Assembly: GCA_041674345.1 (NCBI GenBank)
Contig: JBAYVY010000204.1
Location: forward strand, 1 to 6,726
DNA: 6,726 nt
Reading direction: 5' to 3'
From: JBAYVY01 sp041674345
GTDB taxonomy: Bacteria > Planctomycetota > Phycisphaerae > Phycisphaerales > Zrk34
The notes under the pieces were generated by a model. It was given only the letters and a program-made list of their open reading frames with translations, was not told the DNA's origin and made no database searches. The position numbers and the translations under genes were made by a program. Positions 1 through 6,726 of the stretch are shown piece by piece. Numbering within the stretch: the first letter of the stretch is position 1; every line of letters starts with the position of its first letter.

Positions 1-174
1 CACGGAGCGCTGGATCACGTGGCGAAGCATGAGTCGTTGGACGCCCCGCTGCCGCCTGGCATGTACGCATTCGTCGTGACCGCGGCGACGGAAAAAAGCG
101 ACGCCCGGAATCCGCTGGTGTTCACGATCACGCTGGACGACAAGGGAAAGATCGCGGGGTTGTATTTGCGGTGA
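1..174 (+). CDS. C-terminal tail of an unrecognised protein (5' end outside window)
   Basis: The frame is open from base 1 to a TGA at 172-174 and gives 57 residues. Third codon positions are strongly G/C, as in the neighbouring real genes, and the stop is followed within a few bases by a hairpin, as expected of a genuine gene end. The tail has two hydrophobic, strand-like stretches (MYAFVVTAAT near residues 21-30 and LVFTITLDD near 40-48) and ends in GKIAGLYLR. That ending loosely recalls the last beta strand of small secreted or DUF-type domains where a 'DxxGKIAGL' strand closes the fold, but I cannot name a family from so little. It converges on coaD. No function is assigned. Confidence 0.6.
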   Translation, partial: HGALDHVAKHESLDAPLPPGMYAFVVTAATEKSDARNPLVFTITLDDKGKIAGLYLR

Positions 175-177
175 AGG

Positions 178-294
178 AATTTGGTGATTTGGTGAAGTTT
201 GATTTGGTGAAGTAAAGGCGAAGAGGCAAGCCCCAATCATGGTGCGACGCGAAATCGGCTCTGCCTACTTCACCAAATCATACATCACCAAATC
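178..294. repeat. Heptad-type hairpin 1 (word GATTTGGT) between convergent genes
   Basis: The left arm (178-214) reads as units AATTTGGT, GATTTGGT, GAAGTTT, GATTTGGT, GAAGTA. The right arm (265-294), read as its reverse complement, gives GATTTGGT, GATGTAT, GATTTGGT, GAAGTA. Bases 200-214 pair perfectly with 266-280 (15 bp), and 179-188 pair with 284-293 (10 bp). The loop is about 51 bases. The hairpin fills the space between the stop at 172-174 and the coaD stop at 298-300, so it could act as a bidirectional transcription barrier, although neither side has a T-run. Units are 7-8 bp, all starting GA and mostly with T at position 5. Confidence 0.8.
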
Positions 295-297
295 CTT

Positions 298-843
298 TCA
301 CTCTTTATGTGCGTCTTTGGCCAGGGAGCGGAGGGCGTCGTGGTCGGTTTGGAGTTTTTGTTCGATGTGTCGGACGATGAGCGGGGGCAGAAGGCGTTTA
401 AGGTGTTCGATGCGGCCGGAGGCGGCGATTTGTTTGATGAGGGTGGAGCTGGTGAAGCCGTGTGCTTCATCGGCCATGATGAAGACGGTTTCGACATCGG
501 CGACGGCGCGGTTGGTGAGGGCGAGTTGGAACTCGAAGTTGAGGTCGATGAGATTTCGGATGCCTCGGAGGATGGCGATGGCCCCGATGCGTTTGGCGAA
601 ATCGACGGTCAGGCCGTCGTAGATTTCGACGCGGATGTCGGGGAGTTTTTCATCCGCCAGGACGTGTCGGATCATGTCGCGGCGCTGGGCGGGTGTGAAC
701 AGCTCGCGTTTTTCGGGGTTGGTGCCGATGCCGACCACGACATCGAACATGGCGACGGCGCGGCGGATCAGATCGAGGTGGCCGCTGGTCAGCGGATCGA
801 ACGTGCCGGGGAACAGTGCGATGGCGCGGTGGGTGGAAGGCAT
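298..843 (-). CDS. coaD: Phosphopantetheine adenylyltransferase (PPAT)
   Basis: This cytoplasmic enzyme of coenzyme A synthesis transfers AMP from ATP to 4'-phosphopantetheine, giving dephospho-CoA. The 181-residue product opens with the nucleotidyltransferase signature FPGTFDPLTSGH (residues 11-22). The T-x-G-H motif (19-22) is the ATP-binding HxGH-type site. Further family landmarks are LRGIRN (92-97), the NFEFQLALTNR helix (102-112), and FTSSTLIK (130-137), the counterpart of the usual ISSSxVKE. The family is usually about 160 residues; the surplus is a charged C-terminal extension. I chose the ATG at 841-843 because the next upstream in-frame starts add 38 residues with no family similarity before the first beta strand. 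Only a weak AGAG lies ahead of it, and a -10-like TATCAT ends 7 bases upstream, so the transcript may be leaderless. It converges on the gene at 1-174 and diverges from the PEP-CTERM gene. Confidence 0.97.
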   Translation of the reverse strand: MPSTHRAIALFPGTFDPLTSGHLDLIRRAVAMFDVVVGIGTNPEKRELFTPAQRRDMIRHVLADEKLPDIRVEIYDGLTVDFAKRIGAIAILRGIRNLIDLNFEFQLALTNRAVADVETVFIMADEAHGFTSSTLIKQIAASGRIEHLKRLLPPLIVRHIEQKLQTDHDALRSLAKDAHKE

Positions 844-850
844 GGCTCTA

Positions 851-880
851 ATGATAACCGTGCGGGGCGGGGTGTCACAA
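851..880 (-). promoter_or_regulatory. Candidate sigma-70-like promoter of coaD
   Basis: On the minus strand TTGTGA (880-875) and TATCAT (856-851) are separated by 18 bases. These match the -35 and -10 consensus at 4/6 and 5/6 positions. The predicted start of transcription is about 7 bases past the -10, at or just before the coaD ATG. This is found by eye only; short matches of this kind also arise by chance. Confidence 0.35.
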
Positions 881-911
881 TCGGCATAAACGTCACAGCC
901 CCCGCAAGCCG

Positions 912-920
912 CCCCCGGAA
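912..920 (+). repeat. Iterated word CCCCCGGAA, intergenic copy
   Basis: This is CCCCCGGAAC in the divergent coaD/PEP-CTERM promoter region, immediately followed by a degenerate partial copy (CTCCCGGAAA, 921-930). It shows that the word is not restricted to coding sequence. Confidence 0.6.
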
Positions 921-1004
921 CTCCCGGAAAATCGTATTCCATTTGCACCGGGCGCATCTGGATTGAATGTTTGACTTCACGTAAGCAGGAAACACCCCGG
1001 CATC

Positions 1005-1009
1005 AGGGA
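1005..1009 (+). promoter_or_regulatory. Ribosome binding site deciding the PEP-CTERM start
   Basis: AGGGA lies 6 bases ahead of the ATG at 1016 and fixes this codon as the start, in preference to an in-frame TTG at 971 that would put 15 polar residues in front of the signal peptide. Confidence 0.7.
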
Positions 1010-1015
1010 CTCACC

Positions 1016-1615
1016 ATGCGAAACACCCTCACCATTGCCTTGGCCGCGTGTCTGATCGGCGGCGGTCTGACCGGCGCGGCGTGGGCGGACCCCATCGACT
1101 ACGACATGACCCATGCGGGCGCGAGCAGCCCGTCGTCGATTCGACCGGGCGAAATCGTCTCGGCACTGGACGCATTGGTGCTGAATTACAACAACGGCAT
1201 GAGTTGGACCATCACGCTGGGCGATGACCCGGTGCGCGTGCTGGACACCAACCCCGTCCCGCAGACAGCCACGCTGGGCGAACTGATCTCGCACAGCGAT
1301 TCCTCCTACGTGATTTACGACCGTCTGGCGGTGCGGGCGGTGGTTCAGTGGATCGGCTATGACAACGGAATGCTGTCGAAAACGCCGACGCTGCTGGCTT
1401 ACTGGACGGACGAGGGTTTGTTCACCTCCGCCGGGCAAATGTGGATCGACGGAGCGAGTCCGTCCGGCACCGGCGCGGACAGTTCCGGGGGCGGGGGCGG
1501 AACGCTGGTGAGTGTGCTTTCGGTGCCTGAACCCTCCACGCTGGCGATCGCGGTGATCGCTGGTTCGGCGGTGATGAGTCTGTTCCGTCGGCGACGTTAC
1601 GGAGCGATGGATTAA
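1016..1615 (+). CDS. PEP-CTERM sorting-domain protein, secreted, function unknown
   Basis: The 199-residue product starts with a classical signal peptide: a charged N-end (MRN), a hydrophobic core at about 4-21, and AWA at about 22-24 before D as a likely cleavage site. The last 30 residues are a PEP-CTERM signal: VPEPST at 170-175, a hydrophobic helix at about 176-191, then an Arg cluster (RRRR, 192-195). In known systems an exosortase recognises this tag at the inner membrane, cleaves the protein and passes it to the envelope or extracellular matrix; no exosortase is in the window. The mature part (about 25-150) is acidic and polar with aromatic residues and matches no domain I recognise. 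A Ser/Gly linker with five consecutive Gly (about 155-163) separates it from the tag. The first in-frame ATG preceded by AGGGA was chosen. It is monocistronic, diverges from coaD, and is followed by 163 bases before an intrinsic terminator. Confidence 0.9.
   Translation: MRNTLTIALAACLIGGGLTGAAWADPIDYDMTHAGASSPSSIRPGEIVSALDALVLNYNNGMSWTITLGDDPVRVLDTNPVPQTATLGELISHSDSSYVIYDRLAVRAVVQWIGYDNGMLSKTPTLLAYWTDEGLFTSAGQMWIDGASPSGTGADSSGGGGGTLVSVLSVPEPSTLAIAVIAGSAVMSLFRRRRYGAMD
1483..1491 (-). repeat. Iterated word CCCCCGGAA inside PEP-CTERM gene
   Basis: Here the word is in the reverse orientation (top strand TTCCGGGGG). It codes part of the Ser/Gly linker just before the PEP-CTERM tag and is followed by a second G5 run, making a locally G-rich tract (1487-1500). 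Confidence 0.6.
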
Positions 1616-1778
1616 CCATGATGTGAGGAGGCGAATGAATTGATTCAGGGTCCGTGCAAAGGCATAGCGATGTGTTCCCCCACCTCTTTGCACTGATCCC
1701 CCCTTCGGGGAGCGGACGAAACCCCTGACCGCCCGCCCCGGAACCCCCGAATCGTCGGCCAACACGAACCCTGGATCA
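1616..1778. other. Gene-free 3' region with GC-rich hairpins; possible UTR or small RNA
   Basis: No convincing gene is present. Visible structures are an 8-bp inverted repeat GTGCAAAG (1654-1661) with CTTTGCAC (1686-1693), extendable with a bulge and a mismatch to GGGTC/GATCCC; then a short CCCC-TTC-GGGG hairpin (1700-1710) without a T-run. A strong Shine-Dalgarno-like GAGGAGG (1625-1631) precedes an 18-codon frame from TTG 1640 to TGA 1696, which overlaps the first inverted repeat. This could be the long 3' UTR of the PEP-CTERM mRNA, a small RNA ending at the terminator at 1779-1818, or a short leader peptide. None of these is demonstrated. Confidence 0.4.
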
Positions 1779-1818
1779 GGCCCCGGTCTGCAATGCCTCC
1801 GCAGCCGGGGCCGTTTTT
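1779..1818 (+). terminator. Intrinsic (Rho-independent) terminator
   Basis: GGCCCCGG (1779-1786) pairs perfectly with CCGGGGCC (1805-1812). After a one-base bulge the stem continues with CTGC (1788-1791) against GCAG (1801-1804), closing a 9-base loop. The stem is followed by GTTTTT (1813-1818). It is the best canonical terminator in the window. It ends transcription coming from the PEP-CTERM gene or the region after it, and insulates mutL. Confidence 0.9.
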
Positions 1819-1821
1819 ATT

Positions 1822-1928
1822 GAAGTCGGAAGTGGGAAGGCGGAAGTGGGAAGTTCAGAGGCAGAACCTTTACTTCCCACTTCCGTCTTCCGACTTTCTT
1901 TGGACTTCCCACTTCCACCTTCCGACTT
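1822..1928. repeat. Heptad-type hairpin 2 (word GAAGTGG) upstream of mutL, with duplicated right arm
   Basis: The left arm reads GAAGTCG (1822-1828), GAAGTGG, GAAGGCG, GAAGTGG, GAAGT (1850-1854) in exact 7-bp phase. Two right-arm copies follow, 1872-1896 and 1904-1928. Each is 25 bp, they match at 23 of 25 positions, and they are separated by 7 bases. Each is the reverse complement of the left arm minus one unit. The left arm can therefore pair with either copy. The element lies between the intrinsic terminator and the mutL start codon, 11 bases from the ATG. Confidence 0.85.
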
Positions 1929-1933
1929 ACAAT
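1928..1933 (+). promoter_or_regulatory. Candidate -10 box of mutL
   Basis: TACAAT matches the -10 consensus at 5/6 positions and ends 6 bases before the mutL ATG at 1940. Its first base is the last base of heptad hairpin 2. No -35 at normal spacing is evident (TTGGAC at 1900-1905 is too far) and no Shine-Dalgarno sequence precedes the ATG, which would fit a leaderless transcript. Confidence 0.35.
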
Positions 1934-1939
1934 ACCCCC

Positions 1940-3796
1940 ATGCCCATTCGTCGCCTGACGCCATTGCTGGTCAATCAGATCGCCGCCGGTGAAGTCATCG
2001 AAAGACCGGCGTCGGTGGTGAAGGAACTGGTCGAAAACGCGCTGGACGCCGGGGCCGGACGCATCACCATCGACATCGAAGACGGCGGACGCGAATTGAT
2101 CCGCGTCGCCGACGACGGCTGCGGCATCCCCGCCGATGAATTGCCCCTGGCGTTGGCCGCCCACGCCACATCGAAAATCAGCGAACCGGACGACCTGGCG
2201 GCGATCAGCACGCTGGGCTTTCGCGGCGAAGCCCTCGCGTCCATCGCATCGGTCAGCCGATTGAAACTCACCAGCAAAACCCCCGCCCCCGGAAGTGGCC
2301 CCGGAAGTGAAGCCGGCGCGATGATCGAACAAGCCGGCGATCAGGTGAGCGAGGTGAAGCCCGTCGGCTGCGCGCCCGGCACGGTGATTGAGGTGCGCAA
2401 TCTGTTTTTCAATACACCGGCCAGACGCAAGTTCATGCGCGGCGCGCCGACGGAGATCGCGCACATCAGCGAGATGACGCAGCGTATCGCCATGGCGCAT
2501 GCGGAAACGGGATTCACACTGCGGCACAACGGACGGGTGATGCTCGATTTGCCCCCCGATCAACCGGCAGACCCCCGGAAGGCAGACCCCCGGAAGGCAG
2601 ACCCCCGGAAGGCGGACCCCCGGAAACAGGAACGACGGGTGATCGCGGTGCTGGGCGATGACATCGCTGAGGCGCTGCTGAGTTTTGAATCCGACGAGCG
2701 CGGCGTGAAGCTGTGGGGCATGGCGGGCTTGCCGGCGATCGCGCGGGCGACAGCGCGGCATCAATATGTGTACGTCAACGGCCGACCCGTGCGCGATAAA
2801 AACATCCAACATGCGATCAAGGAAGCGTATCGCGGGCTGATCGAGCCGACGCAGCAGCCGGTGGTCGTGCTGTTCATCACGATCAACCCGCATCTGGTGG
2901 ATATGAACGTTCACCCGGCGAAGGCGGAGGTGCGATTCGCGGACGCCAACGCGGTGCATGGGCAGGTATTGGCGGTGGTGAGGCAGCGATTGCTGGGCGC
3001 GGATTTGACGCCGCGGGTGAATGTGCGATCCGCGATGTTCGATCTGCGATCTGACACGCCGGGAGCCGCGCCTTCGGTCGAACAGTTCGTCGATTACTTT
3101 CGGCGGATGGACCCGAATCAGAAGGGATTCGTGTATGAACAGGTGAAGCAGGAACTTGAGCCGCTTGCGCCCCCGGAAGGGACACAACCGGCATTGACCG
3201 AAACGGTGCGACCGACGGCGCAGTCGATTTTGCAGGTGCATAACAGTTACATCGTGACGCAGGACACGCAGGGGCTGGTCATCATCGACCAGCACGCGCT
3301 GCATGAGCGGGTGATGTTCGCCACGTTGCTGGAACGGATCACCTCGGCGGGGCAACTGGAGTCGCAGCGGTTGCTGGTGCCGGCGGTGATGAATCTTTCG
3401 CCGGGCCAGATGGCGACGGTGGAGAAGTTGCAGCCGCTGCTGATGAAATTGGGCATCGAGGCCGACGCGCTGGGACCGGGCGCGATCGGCGTGCAGGCGT
3501 TCGCCTCGCTGCTGTTCGACCGGGGGGTGGAACCCGTCGAGTTCATGAACGAACTGATCGACCGCGCGGAAGCGGATGATTTCAACCCCTCGGCGGAGGC
3601 GGCATTGCACGAGGTGTTGGACATGATGAGTTGCAAGGCGGCGATCAAGGCGGGCGATGCGATGAGCGAAGCGGAACTGGGCGAATTGCTGCGAAGGAAA
3701 GATCAGATCGACCGCGCAAGCAACTGCCCGCACGGCCGGCCGACAACGATCCGATTGTCGCTGCACGATCTGGAAAAACATTTCAAGCGGGTTTGA
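1940..3796 (+). CDS. mutL: DNA mismatch repair protein MutL, endonuclease type
   Basis: MutL is the ATPase that couples MutS mismatch recognition to strand incision. The 618-residue product has a GHKL ATPase domain: E29 and N33 in ELVENALDAGA, DDGCGIP (58-64), ATSKI (76-80), GFRGEAL (93-99), and NTPARRKF just after residue 150. A transducer domain follows (YVYVNGRPVRD, MNVHPAKAEVRF), then a linker and a dimerisation/endonuclease domain. The endonuclease motifs are DQHALHE (450-456), SCKAAIKAG (564-572), CPHGRP (596-601) and a terminal FKR (615-617). The second Glu of the usual DQHAx2Ex4E is Ala461 here; the metal-site residues D450, H452 and E456 remain. The ATG at 1940 starts at the normal first residues of the family (PIRRLTPLLVNQIAAGEV); upstream codons would read through a terminator and a hairpin. 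Oddities are a four-fold ADPRK insertion (210-229) and an extra PGSGPGS loop (about 117-123). Confidence 0.98.
   Translation: MPIRRLTPLLVNQIAAGEVIERPASVVKELVENALDAGAGRITIDIEDGGRELIRVADDGCGIPADELPLALAAHATSKISEPDDLAAISTLGFRGEALASIASVSRLKLTSKTPAPGSGPGSEAGAMIEQAGDQVSEVKPVGCAPGTVIEVRNLFFNTPARRKFMRGAPTEIAHISEMTQRIAMAHAETGFTLRHNGRVMLDLPPDQPADPRKADPRKADPRKADPRKQERRVIAVLGDDIAEALLSFESDERGVKLWGMAGLPAIARATARHQYVYVNGRPVRDKNIQHAIKEAYRGLIEPTQQPVVVLFITINPHLVDMNVHPAKAEVRFADANAVHGQVLAVVRQRLLGADLTPRVNVRSAMFDLRSDTPGAAPSVEQFVDYFRRMDPNQKGFVYEQVKQELEPLAPPEGTQPALTETVRPTAQSILQVHNSYIVTQDTQGLVIIDQHALHERVMFATLLERITSAGQLESQRLLVPAVMNLSPGQMATVEKLQPLLMKLGIEADALGPGAIGVQAFASLLFDRGVEPVEFMNELIDRAEADDFNPSAEAALHEVLDMMSCKAAIKAGDAMSEAELGELLRRKDQIDRASNCPHGRPTTIRLSLHDLEKHFKRV
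2286..2308 (+). repeat. Iterated word pair in mutL (CCCCCGGAAGT and CCCCGGAAGT)
   Basis: A full 11-mer (2286-2296) is followed after 2 bases by a 4-C version (2299-2308). They encode the PGSGPGS stretch in a loop of the ATPase domain between the GFRGEAL motif and the NTPARRKF motif, a place where MutL length varies. Confidence 0.7.
2566..2625 (+). repeat. 15-bp tandem array, four copies, inside mutL
   Basis: The unit GGCAGACCCCCGGAA is repeated four times (2566-2580, 2581-2595, 2596-2610, 2611-2625). The first three are identical and the fourth has one change (A to G at 2614). Each unit contains the iterated word CCCCCGGAA. Because 15 is a multiple of three, the array adds ADPRK four times (residues 210-229) without a frameshift. 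It falls at the junction between the ATPase and transducer domains, where related MutL proteins have a short loop. Near-identity of the units points to recent slippage or unequal exchange. Confidence 0.95.
3170..3178 (+). repeat. Iterated word CCCCCGGAA in mutL linker
   Basis: This copy reads CCCCCGGAAGG and is translated as PPEG in the disordered linker before the MutL dimerisation domain. Its codon phase differs from those of the other mutL copies. Confidence 0.6.
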
Positions 3797-3843
3797 TTTC
3801 GGATTTCGGAGTCGGCACGCCTCTTCAAATCAGAAATCACCAA

Positions 3844-3852
<9 letters not shown>
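3795..3852. repeat. Heptad-type hairpin 3 (word GATTTCG) holding the mutL and gcvP stop codons
   Basis: The left arm has GATTTCG at 3795-3801 and 3802-3808, then GAGTCGG. The right arm, read as its reverse complement from 3852, gives GATTTCT, GATTGGT, GATTTCT, GATTTGA in exact 7-bp phase. Bases 3795-3805 pair with 3842-3852 at 10 of 11 positions. The mutL TGA (3794-3796) overlaps the first base pair of the left arm, and the gcvP TGA (complement of 3844-3846) lies inside the right arm, so the element spans the whole convergent junction. It may serve as a bidirectional terminator, although there is no T-run. Confidence 0.8.

Positions 3853-6726
<2,874 letters not shown>

Noticed and set aside
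178..294. Insertion-sequence ends or attachment site
   Set aside because: There is no transposase or integrase, no target duplication that I can see, and the arms are internally repetitive, unlike IS termini.
844..957. Upstream extension of coaD to 957
   Set aside because: The extra 38 residues have no similarity to the family and would run through the putative promoter; the family begins just before the FPGTFDP strand.
1487..1500. G-quadruplex candidate (GGGGGCGGGGGCGG)
   Set aside because: Only two long G runs and one short one are present, so a stable four-tract structure is doubtful; it is adequately explained by Gly codons in a linker plus the iterated word.
977..1765. 262-codon open frame antisense to the PEP-CTERM gene
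   Set aside because: Arg/His-rich shadow frame; the opposite strand has a signal peptide, a sorting tag and a Shine-Dalgarno site.
1793..1939. Upstream extension of mutL to 1793
   Set aside because: It would begin inside the loop of the intrinsic terminator and translate heptad hairpin 2; MutL proteins start at the equivalent of the ATG at 1940.
2566..2625. CRISPR-like array
   Set aside because: The units are directly abutting 15-mers with no spacers and are in frame within mutL; this is a coding tandem repeat.
1817..3781. 654-codon open frame antisense to mutL
   Set aside because: It is a GC-rich shadow of mutL: composition is dominated by Arg, His and Gln with no domain, while the sense frame has all MutL motifs in order.

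Overview
The window is high-GC bacterial DNA carrying four recognisable protein genes and one gene tail. A PEP-CTERM (exosortase-sorted) protein, an endonuclease-type MutL and a single-chain glycine dehydrogenase suggest a Gram-negative environmental bacterium. Planctomycetota, perhaps Phycisphaerae, is my best guess, but it is an inference from gene style and not proven here.

Layout: (1) 1-174 +, the last 57 codons of an unrecognised gene; (2) 175-297, a heptad-repeat hairpin between two convergent genes; (3) 298-843 -, coaD, phosphopantetheine adenylyltransferase; (4) 844-1015, a divergent promoter region; (5) 1016-1615 +, a secreted PEP-CTERM protein; (6) 1616-1939, a gene-free stretch with GC-rich hairpins, a strong intrinsic terminator at 1779-1818 and a second heptad hairpin ending at the mutL start; (7) 1940-3796 +, mutL; (8) 3794-3852, a third heptad hairpin that contains the stop codons of both mutL and the convergent gcvP; (9) 3844-6726 -, gcvP, running off the window at its 5' end and carrying a fourth heptad hairpin in frame inside its coding sequence. 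The genes are unrelated housekeeping functions (CoA synthesis, mismatch repair, glycine cleavage) plus one surface protein. No operon or pathway cluster is visible, and there is no transposase, CRISPR array, tRNA or rRNA.

The unusual content is in the DNA itself. First, four hairpins are built from tandem units of about 7 bp that follow a shared pattern, GA(A/T)(G/T)T(C/G)G. Each locus uses its own word and the two arms of a locus agree with each other. Three are intergenic at gene ends or starts; one has expanded a surface loop of GcvP without breaking the frame. Second, the 9-mer CCCCCGGAA, usually followed by GT, occurs 13 times in 6.7 kb. It is read in all codon frames, lies on both gene orientations, and is mostly in one orientation relative to the window. 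Four of these copies form a 15-bp tandem array that adds a repeated ADPRK peptide to MutL. Together they look like two genome-wide iterated-sequence families, and this is the part of the window most worth following up.
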